Positions 27,320 through 35,755 of a DNA stretch of 64,000 nucleotides are shown in pieces. The number at the start of each line of letters is the position of its first letter. Positions within the stretch are counted from its first letter, which is position 1. Source of the stretch: Thalassocella blandensis (GTDB lineage Bacteria; Pseudomonadota; Gammaproteobacteria; Pseudomonadales; Cellvibrionaceae); NCBI GenBank assembly GCA_902141825.1, contig CABFPG010000011.1, positions 1-64,000 on the forward strand, read 5' to 3'. A program made the translations under genes and the position numbers. A model generated the notes under the pieces. That model did no database searches and had not been told where the DNA came from. It was given only the letters and a program-made list of their open reading frames with translations.

Positions 27320-27712
27320 TTAATCCGGTACCGACCAGCGAAGATGGAAGACATTTCCTTCAGGGTCTGTCACATTACTCACTTGAAATCCCGGACCTTG
27401 CCATACCTGGTCATGCACCCTCCCCCCAAACTGTTCTATCGCTCTTCGCGCAGCATCAATATTGTCCACAGAAAAGAACAACTTAATTGCCGAAGGTCGA
27501 TTGAGATCGGAGCTTGAGATGACCACCTGGCTTTCCGCTTCTTTGGGAAACTTATGTACAATCAACTGTAGATCATCAAAGCGAGAGATGATTTTATCTG
27601 GTGCCGCAAGCAGACGCTCACCGCCAATCACATCTTCGTAAAATTGCGCAATCAAGGAGATATCAATTGCATAAATAATTGCACCGGTTTTCGCAGGACC
27701 ACGCATCACCAT
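27320..27712 (-). CDS. VOC (glyoxalase/bleomycin-resistance fold) family protein
   Basis: This 130-residue protein spans one vicinal-oxygen-chelate module pair: an N-terminal strand-helix (AIIYAIDISLIAQFYEDVIG) and a C-terminal half ending GFQVSNVTDPEGNVFHLRW. The last motif is typical of glyoxalase-fold proteins. A metal-binding Glu near the C-terminus of classical enzymes is not evident, and the substrate cannot be predicted. The gene stands alone and is divergent from the PPK2 gene. Confidence 0.82.
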   Translation of the reverse strand: MVMRGPAKTGAIIYAIDISLIAQFYEDVIGGERLLAAPDKIISRFDDLQLIVHKFPKEAESQVVISSSDLNRPSAIKLFFSVDNIDAARRAIEQFGGRVHDQVWQGPGFQVSNVTDPEGNVFHLRWSVPD

Positions 27713-27873
27713 CTTCCCGTAAGACTTTAAGCACTTATTATAAGCAGATTCTGTAAAAACAAAAGTCTTGAAACCTGACCTGCCAACAGTTTTTTCAGCG
27801 TCATTAAAATGTCATTTAGGAGGAGTAGTTTCGGCCAATATCACCTGTTATTTTTTGAAAATTGTGGAATTTT

Positions 27874-28635
27874 ATGGCTTTTCACTCCCTGGAAAATGAT
27901 CCCGAATATATCAATTTGCAAACCGAGCTAGTATGGATGCAACAATGGCTGCACACTCAACGCAAGCGTCTTTTAATTTTGTTTGAAGGGCGAGATACCG
28001 CAGGAAAAGGCGGCGCAATAATGAGGTTTGTACGTTACATCAACCCGCGCCACTATCGAATCGTTGCACTTTCGAAACCTTCGGAAGCCGAAATGGGACA
28101 ATGGTATTTTCAACGTTACATTCAACACCTGCCAGACCCTGGAAAAATCGCCTTTTTCGATAGAAGCTGGTACAACCGGGCAGTCGTAGAACCCGTAATG
28201 GGTTTCTGTACACCCCAGCAATACGAACTGTTTATTAAACAAGTGGTGCAATTTGAACAAATGCTTTACGAAGACGGACTTCCCATCATTAAATTTTGGT
28301 TCTCAATCGACCCGGAAGAACAAAAACGTCGCCTGGAGGAACGTCAAACCAGTCCGCTGAAACAATGGAAACTAAGCACAGTAGATGCCCAGGCACAGGC
28401 GCGCTGGCACGATTTTACACAATATAAGGAGGCAATGTTCGCATCTACTTCCAGTAAATATTGCCCTTGGATCGTCGTTGAAGGGAACAATCGGGATGTG
28501 GCACGCCTGGAAGCCATGCGCTATGTCTTGTCACAAGTCGAATATGACCGCAAAGGAGAAACCGGTGAAAAATTACAGCATGATCCCAGCATTATAGAAG
28601 TGATTCGCGGGGATTCACCGGGTTACGCGATATAA
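27874..28635 (+). CDS. ppk2: Polyphosphate kinase 2 family protein
   Basis: This 253-residue protein phosphorylates nucleotides with polyphosphate or the reverse. It has the PPK2 Walker A motif GRDTAGKGG (residues 39-47), the Walker B-like FFDRSWYNR (94-102), and the lid segment with EEQKRRLEERQTSPLKQWK. The single domain and length fit class I PPK2, which mainly converts NDP to NTP; class cannot be fixed by eye. The ATG at 27874 is preferred over an in-frame TTG at 27862 because GTGGA lies upstream at suitable spacing. Confidence 0.93.
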   Translation: MAFHSLENDPEYINLQTELVWMQQWLHTQRKRLLILFEGRDTAGKGGAIMRFVRYINPRHYRIVALSKPSEAEMGQWYFQRYIQHLPDPGKIAFFDRSWYNRAVVEPVMGFCTPQQYELFIKQVVQFEQMLYEDGLPIIKFWFSIDPEEQKRRLEERQTSPLKQWKLSTVDAQAQARWHDFTQYKEAMFASTSSKYCPWIVVEGNNRDVARLEAMRYVLSQVEYDRKGETGEKLQHDPSIIEVIRGDSPGYAI

Positions 28636-28676
28636 TTTCACTTGCCTACCAACTGAATTTTTTTGGTCCAATACCG

Positions 28677-28720
28677 ACAATACAGCGGTGGTAAAAGATT
28701 TTTAACTACCGCCGTATTGT
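28677..28720. terminator. 44-bp imperfect palindrome between convergent genes
   Basis: Two 20-base arms, beginning ACAATAC and ending GTATTGT, pair with three mismatches around a 4-base loop. The element sits between the stop codons of the PPK2 gene (plus) and the cysteine-rich protein gene (minus). It could act as a bidirectional terminator or mRNA-stabilising hairpin. A strong U-tract is lacking on both strands. Confidence 0.55.
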
Positions 28721-28743
28721 TAAAGCCACTTAAAATCCAGTGT

Positions 28744-30204
28744 TTAATGGTGCGAGTGACCATCCCGGTCTGTTGGAATGGCGCAACCAAAAGGCTCGTT
28801 TTCCGCACCAATATTACTCTCCTGATATAAATCGATAATATCCTGCGGCGTGTTTGTTCCAATTTTTTGCACTAGCGGCCAACTATCCTGCCCTTCATCA
28901 GAGCTACATTCCGTGATATCGTCACATTTATAATGCATATTAGGATCTGCAGCTCCCAAAGGCCCAATGTGCGGACAATGCAAGCCAGGGTTAGTTGGAA
29001 TCATAAAATGATGTTTAAACTTACAAGTTCTGGAATGTCCATTCAACGGACGATTCTGACCACAAGCCTCAGTATACAAAGGTAAACTACTTAAATACTC
29101 CACACACTCTTCTTCGCTGCTGTATTGTTCTGTGGTCGGATCACCCGCACAAAACTCAGTATGATAACGGCAAATATCTCTCACACCCCAGCGCTCACTC
29201 ATATCCACTGAGTTAACAAAAGTTTCAATCCAATCTCGCAAACCTTCCGTGGGCTGCACGCTGTACTTGGTCATTAATGTTTCGCAGTTTTCAAACTCGG
29301 CAATTTGCTCTAGATATTTATCCGTATACGGCGCTAGACCTCTTAAAAAACTACCTTGCTGGGTAGACCCCTGAATCCAGCTTTTGCCGTCAGCAGACAC
29401 TTCCAAGCGCGCTTTTTTCGTAGGATCTACGGTGGAATCATACAACCAGTAAGCGTGATTCAAGCCTGCAAAGGCGATGCCTAAATATTCTGCGACATCT
29501 TCTAACCCTTTATAAGTACCAATGCCGTAAGGAACATACACTTCAGCATCGGGCTTCATCACGGTCGCCAATCCATCGACAAAAGCTGGTGTATCCAGGC
29601 AGGTATTTTCATCATCGATATTAGAAAACTGCTCACCTAATGCAAGAATTGTTGATAAACGCGCTGCATCTATTTCCGTATCACTCACCTCGCAACCGTA
29701 ATAATGGCTCTCAACCTTTTTACAATTTCTGAAAACACGAGGTTTTACTGACAACCACTTAATGGGCTGCACAATTCGACACAACGGCTCAATATCATAA
29801 ATTTGCGAACCTTCTACCCCCAGCAATACATCAATTGCCTGATTACACTCACACTGATCCACCGCTAACTGACGTACACCATCACAACAACCGTGAATAT
29901 CGTTTGGCAAACCAAAAAGCCCTCTATCCTGGCATGCCTGTATACCGCCAAGATTTGTGACACATTGATTTGTATTCGTTGTTTCCAAACCATCAATAAA
30001 GGCGAAAGTTGCCGCTGAAAATAAGACTAAAAAAAAAGAGACGAACAGTCGCAACGATAAAAGCATTGATCTGTGTGAGGTTATGCTGCGAGAACTTTTA
30101 GCGGGTGAGCGGGTTAAAAGCAAGGTCAACTTTTTAACCAACTGCGTCAGTTTCAATGGCGTACTTTTGATGAGCATAATATTCTTTATCACGTTCAAGT
30201 TCAT
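28744..30204 (-). CDS. Cysteine-rich exported protein with SnoaL-like central region
   Basis: I do not recognise this 486-residue protein as a named family. The ATG at 30204 has GGAG eight bases upstream. It would give an unusually long basic N-terminus before the hydrophobic signal-peptide core (LRLFVSFFLVLFSAATFAF, residues 51-69). An internal ATG at 30066 gives a conventional signal peptide but no Shine-Dalgarno. The mature protein is rich in cysteines (CCDGVRQLAVDQCECNQ, CRYHTEFCAGD, HCPHIGPLGA). The middle (about 210-300) resembles an NTF2/SnoaL-like fold (VYVPYGIGTYKGLEDVAEYL). The C-terminus ends in a His-rich tail. The many cysteines suggest disulfides in the periplasm or outside the cell. 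Function unknown. Confidence 0.75.
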   Translation of the reverse strand: MNLNVIKNIMLIKSTPLKLTQLVKKLTLLLTRSPAKSSRSITSHRSMLLSLRLFVSFFLVLFSAATFAFIDGLETTNTNQCVTNLGGIQACQDRGLFGLPNDIHGCCDGVRQLAVDQCECNQAIDVLLGVEGSQIYDIEPLCRIVQPIKWLSVKPRVFRNCKKVESHYYGCEVSDTEIDAARLSTILALGEQFSNIDDENTCLDTPAFVDGLATVMKPDAEVYVPYGIGTYKGLEDVAEYLGIAFAGLNHAYWLYDSTVDPTKKARLEVSADGKSWIQGSTQQGSFLRGLAPYTDKYLEQIAEFENCETLMTKYSVQPTEGLRDWIETFVNSVDMSERWGVRDICRYHTEFCAGDPTTEQYSSEEECVEYLSSLPLYTEACGQNRPLNGHSRTCKFKHHFMIPTNPGLHCPHIGPLGAADPNMHYKCDDITECSSDEGQDSWPLVQKIGTNTPQDIIDLYQESNIGAENEPFGCAIPTDRDGHSHH

Positions 30205-30914
30205 TTTCGAAACTCCGTGTTATGAGTGAGGATAGCTAGTGTATTGAGTACATATATTGTTATATGTTTTACCGCTTATTTTTGTAGAAAACTTAAATGT
30301 AAAAAAGGTGTAAAAGTAATTGGGAAAAAAGCGCAATCCTGATAGCTTACTTCAGTCCATTGAAACTTGTTCGACCAATTAAAATAACTCGACTTACATC
30401 CTGCAGACCATAAAATCGAACATTTTATAATCCAGTCAACTTTTTGCTTTATGAGGGTGAATTCACCAGGGAAAAATTTAACTGCACGCTCATTCAATCA
30501 GCATACACTTTCCCTTTTTTGAATATAAATGACTTTTTGCCAACTGTACTTGGGATTAAGCGAACTGTGATTTGGGTATATACCAATAAAGAAATAGATT
30601 TTAAAGCGAAGTAAAATTAAAGCAATGGAAATAATAACAATATCGACAAGAAGGACGTTGTATTGACCTAAGCCCACCGACAAATGACGCGCAACGCATC
30701 TTTATTTCTCTTAGAGCACCCTCCGTATAATACAGGAGTCAATTACTACGCGTTCACACACTCCCAGAATAAAAAAAGAAGCCAAGCCAAACAAGTTTTC
30801 ATCTGGTCGTTTCAAACGCTCAATTTAAAACAATCATCCCATTTTTACTGCTCTGAAAATCACTTGCGTGTTTAACACGCTTTGCAGAAGCCAAGTTAAC
30901 AGCAGTTAATGCCA
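30205..30914. other. 710-bp gene-free region
   Basis: Only short open frames without recognisable features occur here. At 30866-30880 there is a perfect palindrome, GCGTGTT-T-AACACGC, downstream of the gamma-glutamyltransferase-family gene; it may serve as that gene's 3' hairpin. The rest is AT-rich and should carry the promoter of the cysteine-rich protein gene. Confidence 0.5.
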
Positions 30915-32462
30915 TCAATTTATGGCTATGCTCACTCCTTGACCGCGCGGATCATGCATGGCTTTCTGGTTGCCGAGGGCGTCTATTTTAATAATTCCCG
31001 CCTGCCCACAATAGGGACTTAATGCGGGAATCCTTTCAATTTCATGCCCCAACCCCAGCAAGGCAGTTATCGTGTTTTCATGCATGGATGCTTCCAACTT
31101 TAAATTCTCAGTACTGTCGAAAAAACTTCTACCAAGTAAAAACCGAGGCGCGAATAACGCTTCATCTATTTCTTTCTGATAATCAACTAATTGAGTCGCC
31201 AAAACCATTTGCGTTTGAGGCTGCCCATCACCGCCTTGAGAGCCAAAAAACAATTGCGTCCCGTCGTCGGCAATATAGCATGAGGGATTTAAAGTGTGTG
31301 CGGGGCGTTTACCGGGCGCCCAAGCATTGATGTGATTCTGATTAGCGTTAAACCCAGCAGCTCGGTTGTGCCAGAGTACGCCACTGTCACCAATAATGCA
31401 GCCAGAACCAAAATCATGAAACAGACTTTGCATTAAGCAAGCTGTTCGTCCTTGTGCATCCGTTGCAGCCATCCAAATCGTATCTGCCGGCTTGCCTGTT
31501 TCATTCCATTCAGCCGCGGTGGCTGAATCAATGTTTCTAGGCGCTAATACCGATGCAAAATCCCAGGCATCCGCCAACGGATCGTGTAGTGTATGGTTAC
31601 GCTCCTTTAGCGCCTGCTTCACAGCTTCCACCAGCAGGTGATAATACTGACTTCCGCCCGGATCTAAATTACTCAGCGAAAACCGCTGCAACGTGGCTAA
31701 CGCCTGCAAGGTGTAGAGGCCTTGGCTGGGCGGCGGAAAATTATAATAAGTTCCCTGCCGATACCGAACAGAAAGTGGCGTGATTTCTTCTGCACGCACG
31801 GCTTTAAAGTCATCTAACGTCAACTGACTTCCAAGCTGATTAAACCCGTTAGACAGCTCCTGCGCGACCTCACCGCAATAAAAGTCCATTAAGCCGTTTT
31901 TTGCCAATACGGCCAATGTGTCACCCAACGCCCTTTGATAAAAAATATCACCGGCAACCAGTGCCTCACCTTGTCTATTTCTGGTCAAAGGATTTAAAGA
32001 TGGTAACGTTTCAAGCAGAGTTTTACGTTGTTGAATCCAAAATGCATGCGAAGGAGAAACCCGTACTCCACGCTGCGCGAGATCAATGGACTCTTCAAGT
32101 AACTGCTCAAGCTTACAACGTGAACCCCAATGGTGTTGACTGATGTTCAAAGCTGTTTGCCAGCTTGCTAGTGCAGCGGAAGTGAGCGCTAAAGCAGTTG
32201 GCCCTCTTTCACTGATAGCTTGCTCGGGCTTGTTTTGACCGGCTTGACCAAGCCCCATGATACTTCTGACTTTTTTGTCAAAAATCACCCATAAAGCGTC
32301 TCCACCAATGCCTGTCATATGTGGAAACACAATCGACAATACGGCACTTGCACTAATCATCGCGTCGATAGCATTGCCGCCCTGGGATAAAATTCTGGCA
32401 CCGGCTTCAGATGCCGCCTGGTGTGGTGTCGTAATAATGCCTTTTTTACCCTGTACCAACAT
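30915..32462 (-). CDS. Gamma-glutamyltransferase family protein
   Basis: This 515-residue protein belongs to the N-terminal-nucleophile gamma-glutamyltranspeptidase family, which self-cleaves into two subunits. The large-subunit start (GIITTPHQAASEAGARILSQGGNAIDA) is typical. The predicted nucleophile is Thr328, in the segment ADTIWMAATDAQG at the cleavage point. The oxyanion segment GSQGGDGQPQ follows near residue 407. There is no signal peptide, unlike periplasmic Ggt, so it resembles cytoplasmic YwrD-like members whose substrates are less defined. The Thr-Thr-His of E. coli Ggt is Thr-Ile-Trp here, which argues against calling it ggt outright. Confidence 0.88.
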   Translation of the reverse strand: MLVQGKKGIITTPHQAASEAGARILSQGGNAIDAMISASAVLSIVFPHMTGIGGDALWVIFDKKVRSIMGLGQAGQNKPEQAISERGPTALALTSAALASWQTALNISQHHWGSRCKLEQLLEESIDLAQRGVRVSPSHAFWIQQRKTLLETLPSLNPLTRNRQGEALVAGDIFYQRALGDTLAVLAKNGLMDFYCGEVAQELSNGFNQLGSQLTLDDFKAVRAEEITPLSVRYRQGTYYNFPPPSQGLYTLQALATLQRFSLSNLDPGGSQYYHLLVEAVKQALKERNHTLHDPLADAWDFASVLAPRNIDSATAAEWNETGKPADTIWMAATDAQGRTACLMQSLFHDFGSGCIIGDSGVLWHNRAAGFNANQNHINAWAPGKRPAHTLNPSCYIADDGTQLFFGSQGGDGQPQTQMVLATQLVDYQKEIDEALFAPRFLLGRSFFDSTENLKLEASMHENTITALLGLGHEIERIPALSPYCGQAGIIKIDALGNQKAMHDPRGQGVSIAIN

Positions 32463-32700
32463 TGCACGTTTACTCTGTTGTTTATAAAGTATTTTGAATT
32501 TGGTTAAATGTTCACTTTAATTGGTCTCTAAGCAGACCTAAAAAGACGACCTAAAAAATCCGCCAAAAAAAACTCAACATAAAAAATGAATTCAGCAAAG
32601 CCATTTAAAAATCCATTTAAAAATTGATTGTGTAAGCGATAAAGAAAGCGAAAAAGTAAGCCCAAAAAAACAAATAGAAAGCACACTTAACACCCGAAAA

Positions 32701-33573
32701 CTACAACACATCCCTTAGTGATTCCAGCAAAACATTTTCATATGCTTGTAACGTTGTGTTCAACCACTCCCCCTCCGGATGAAGCAAGTACAACAAAAAT
32801 AGAATATTAATGGCAATACACACGTAGTAAATAACGCGGAATTGTTTCTTCTGCGATTTATGGCGTAGATATTGTTGAGCAAAGTTTGCGCCAGGCCAAC
32901 CAAAAAACAACGACAGCCAATGCAATGTCATTTCTGGTGTACGCTGCCCTTCAATCGCAGCAGCAGATTTATCTCGAGCATACACGACAAAACTAATGCA
33001 ACTCATTAGCAAATACACTATGGACAAGCTCAGAGGTAACTTCTGAAAAACAGCGGCAGCTGCTAACCCCACAATAAATCCTAGCGCCAACATAAAAGAT
33101 TGAAACGCACGTGATCGATAAAAAATCCAGCGTTTTACTTCAACATAAGATGCTCTGAGCTTATCTTGTTCCATATTTGCGCTTCGCCCTGGCAACTTTT
33201 GCCTGCTTGCACTGCGGCCAGACTTTGATTTTCCAGGCTGCTCTAAAGCATAAATAACACCGCAACCCTGTTTTGGCCTACGCCGTTTATCGGTAACGGC
33301 TGAGATATGGAAGAATATTTCACTGCGAATTTTTTTATCACGAATAAAGCCAAAGCCTTTATCATCATCCCAGTGAATGATTTTGCCTTTATTTTGGGAA
33401 GTTCTTGTCTTGCTCAAATGTAGTTTCTCATGTTGTGCTGAAAGTATGTTGAAACGCTCACCAGACCATAAGAGGCTTGCCGCCAGTTTCAGGCAGGCTT
33501 TTTCTGTACGCGAAAGAGCAAACGTTCCACTACAACATGAGCATACCCTAAACTTAGCCCTCTTTCTGTGCAT
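32701..33573 (-). CDS. Cold-shock domain plus DUF1294 membrane protein
   Basis: This 290-residue protein carries a cold-shock domain at about residues 61-112 (GKIIHWDDDKGFGFI, then IFFHISAV). Two transmembrane helices lie at about 158-175 and 180-199, then the DUF1294 signature (FVVYARDKSAA and LSLFFGWPGANFAQQYLRHKS) and another helix near 249-264. The CSD-DUF1294 fusion is common in gammaproteobacteria; its role is unknown, and nucleic-acid binding at the membrane is an inference. The first 55 residues contain CSCC and are not part of the usual family, so the true start may be internal, for example a TTG near 33414. Confidence 0.82.
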   Translation of the reverse strand: MHRKRAKFRVCSCCSGTFALSRTEKACLKLAASLLWSGERFNILSAQHEKLHLSKTRTSQNKGKIIHWDDDKGFGFIRDKKIRSEIFFHISAVTDKRRRPKQGCGVIYALEQPGKSKSGRSASRQKLPGRSANMEQDKLRASYVEVKRWIFYRSRAFQSFMLALGFIVGLAAAAVFQKLPLSLSIVYLLMSCISFVVYARDKSAAAIEGQRTPEMTLHWLSLFFGWPGANFAQQYLRHKSQKKQFRVIYYVCIAINILFLLYLLHPEGEWLNTTLQAYENVLLESLRDVL

Positions 33574-33724
33574 TTCTAAGCATTGGCTACAAGCCTATTA
33601 ATATTTGAGGTGCCCTTGGATAAGCTGTTATATTTCTCTTTTTCACTGCGCTCGGTTTAAGTAACAGGTGTTTTCCTCCTGTACGATGAAACGAAACAAT
33701 TTTCAGCGCCCACAAGGTATACAA

Positions 33725-34819
33725 ATGAAACTGACGATATTGACCTTAATCCTCTTTTTGAGCGGCAATCTATACGCAAAAACACCGGTAATTTTTGATA
33801 CCGACATGGCAATCGACGACTGGTCTGCATTACTGCTTTTAGCTAAGCATCCCAAAATCGATTTGTTGGCGGTCACCGCCAATGGTGTCGGAGAGACTCG
33901 CTGCGAACCAGCCATGAAAAACATCCCGGCATTACTCGACTTAACCCCCGCCAGCAATGAAGTTGCTTTTGCCTGTGGGGATGACTATCCCATGGAAGGC
34001 TACTACGCCTTTCCTGAGCCCTGGCGAAAGCAGGCAGATACGCTATCTGGGGTATCACTTCCAGAAAGTAAACGTAAAATGGACACGCAGCATGCCGTTG
34101 ATCTCATCCATCAAAAAATCAAAGATGCTAAGTCTAAAGTGACGCTCATCGCTACCGGCAGTCTTACTAATATTGCACAATGGCTTACCAAATACCCCAA
34201 GGAACGCGACAGTATTGCACGTCTTGTCATTATGGGAGGCGCATTTGATGTTCCTGGCAATATAATTGTGCCAGGTTTTACAGACAATCACCCGAACCAG
34301 CACGCTGAATGGAACATGTTTGTCGATGCCAAAGCTGCTGCCCAGGTTTTTGCATCAGGCCTGCCCATCGAGGTGGTCGGCCTGGATGTAACCAATCAAG
34401 TGAAAGTAACAAAAGCATTTGCGAAAGAATTCAAATCCAAAGCTAGCACTCCAGCGGCTGAATTCTGGGATAAAGTTCTGGATGATAATGACTGGTTTAT
34501 CGATTCTGGTGAATACTTTTTCTGGGACGTCCTCGCCGCTCTGGTCGTAATCGACCGATCTTTTTGCAAAGGAGAAATGGCATCCGTCACGGTAACTCAT
34601 GACAAAGCAGAAAAGCCCTGGGAGCCCTCTTCTCTGAAAAGCATTCCAGAAACTACAACAGAAGGCAAAAAGAGGCAGCATCTATCGGCAAAAACTGCAG
34701 GCGTTACTCGAATAGGCGGTAACAACCCTAAAGTCAAAATCTGTAGAAAAACTCAAGCCGATAAAGCTTTCAAAGTTTTCACCGACACTTTAAACCGAAA
34801 AAACAGCGTTAAAAAATAA
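33725..34819 (+). CDS. Exported inosine-uridine nucleoside hydrolase family protein
   Basis: This 364-residue protein begins at ATG 33725 with AAGG upstream. It has a signal peptide ending LYAK, so it should act in the periplasm. The calcium-binding nucleoside hydrolase motif appears as DTDMAIDDWSALLLL right after the signal peptide. Further family motifs are VTLIATGSLTNIAQWL, IVIMGGAFDVPGN and AEWNMFVDAKAA. Such enzymes hydrolyse the N-glycosidic bond of ribonucleosides to base plus ribose. It converges with only two bases separation on a lipoprotein nucleoside deoxyribosyltransferase-like gene. A purine permease lies about 4 kb away, so nucleoside salvage is the likely context. Confidence 0.9.
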   Translation: MKLTILTLILFLSGNLYAKTPVIFDTDMAIDDWSALLLLAKHPKIDLLAVTANGVGETRCEPAMKNIPALLDLTPASNEVAFACGDDYPMEGYYAFPEPWRKQADTLSGVSLPESKRKMDTQHAVDLIHQKIKDAKSKVTLIATGSLTNIAQWLTKYPKERDSIARLVIMGGAFDVPGNIIVPGFTDNHPNQHAEWNMFVDAKAAAQVFASGLPIEVVGLDVTNQVKVTKAFAKEFKSKASTPAAEFWDKVLDDNDWFIDSGEYFFWDVLAALVVIDRSFCKGEMASVTVTHDKAEKPWEPSSLKSIPETTTEGKKRQHLSAKTAGVTRIGGNNPKVKICRKTQADKAFKVFTDTLNRKNSVKK

Positions 34820-34821
34820 AC

Positions 34822-35511
34822 CTACTTATGATGTTTAGCGAGAATATCACTGGCGATCTCCTCGACAACCTCGCTAAACGTCATTTTAATTTGTGTTTTA
34901 CTGTCATTCAGTGCTCCTATCATCATGAGATTGTCAGCCATTTGAAAGCTTTCTATGGATTGACCGTGAATATCTTTGCCCGAGTTTTTCGGATCTACTT
35001 GATAAAACGTCTTCACTCTCTCCACATACAAGCCCGGCGCCTCTTTTGTACGGTAAAAAGGATAACTTTCATAGTATGCATATACCGGCTTCCCTAACCC
35101 ACGCATAAAACCCATCTCAAATGCAGTACCGACATCCATACTCGGACCACGAAAACGCACCATATTGGCGGCAATGTAATGGGCCTTTTCCATCAGTTTG
35201 ATGTTTTCTTCGTAAATGACCAATCCGGTTGCCCTATCCGGTTTAAAATCTGGGATTTCATTATCCATTGGATACAAGCCCACCAATGTAAACGGCCAAT
35301 TGTGCTGCACATTCAGCTGCCGAATAACTTTCTTTTTTTCTTCACCTGCTTCAATGGGCTCTGGCAAAAAAACTTCCGGCCCTGCCAAATAAATGTAATA
35401 AACCGGTTTTGCACTTTGAGATGCACTTGACTCTGGCTTAACAGCGCAAGCACTCAGCGCAAAAGTGACGAAGACAACGAACATGAATTGGATTATTTTT
35501 TTAAATGGCAT
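34822..35511 (-). CDS. Lipoprotein of the nucleoside 2-deoxyribosyltransferase family
   Basis: This 229-residue protein has a lipoprotein signal peptide with lipobox LSAC (Cys22). The mature part follows the nucleoside 2-deoxyribosyltransferase fold: YLAGPEVFLPEP near residue 41, a central ENIKLMEKAHYIAANM, and the catalytic-type segment MDVGTAFEMGFMRGLGKP with Glu132. Classical family members are cytoplasmic and swap bases between deoxynucleosides. Export as a lipoprotein is unusual and suggests hydrolysis or exchange of nucleosides in the periplasm, next to the exported nucleoside hydrolase. The enzymatic activity is inferred. Confidence 0.8.
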   Translation of the reverse strand: MPFKKIIQFMFVVFVTFALSACAVKPESSASQSAKPVYYIYLAGPEVFLPEPIEAGEEKKKVIRQLNVQHNWPFTLVGLYPMDNEIPDFKPDRATGLVIYEENIKLMEKAHYIAANMVRFRGPSMDVGTAFEMGFMRGLGKPVYAYYESYPFYRTKEAPGLYVERVKTFYQVDPKNSGKDIHGQSIESFQMADNLMMIGALNDSKTQIKMTFSEVVEEIASDILAKHHK

Positions 35512-35685
35512 GTTAACCTCGGGAATTTTATTCTCAGCGAAAAATAAATCGCTGCAACTTTGCGTGCATGTTACTGATTGATGAAAAGGTTATGGCGTCT
35601 GAAGCATGAATAGACTGGAAGTTAGACATCTAGAAGCTCGTTGATTCCGCAATACAATTTCTTTGCTAAACCACTCCTTTAACGC

Positions 35686-35727
35686 AAAAATCAGAAGCCT
35701 TACCCCCACAGGTAAAACTTCTGATTT
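35686..35727 (-). terminator. Rho-independent terminator after the TonB-dependent receptor
   Basis: On the minus strand AAATCAGAAG and CTTCTGATTT form a perfect 10-bp stem, with an inner TTACC/GGTAA pairing and a run of T's after it. It lies about 30 bp beyond the receptor stop codon. Confidence 0.8.
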
Positions 35728-35755
35728 CGTGGTTTACTAACTAAAGTACTGGCTT

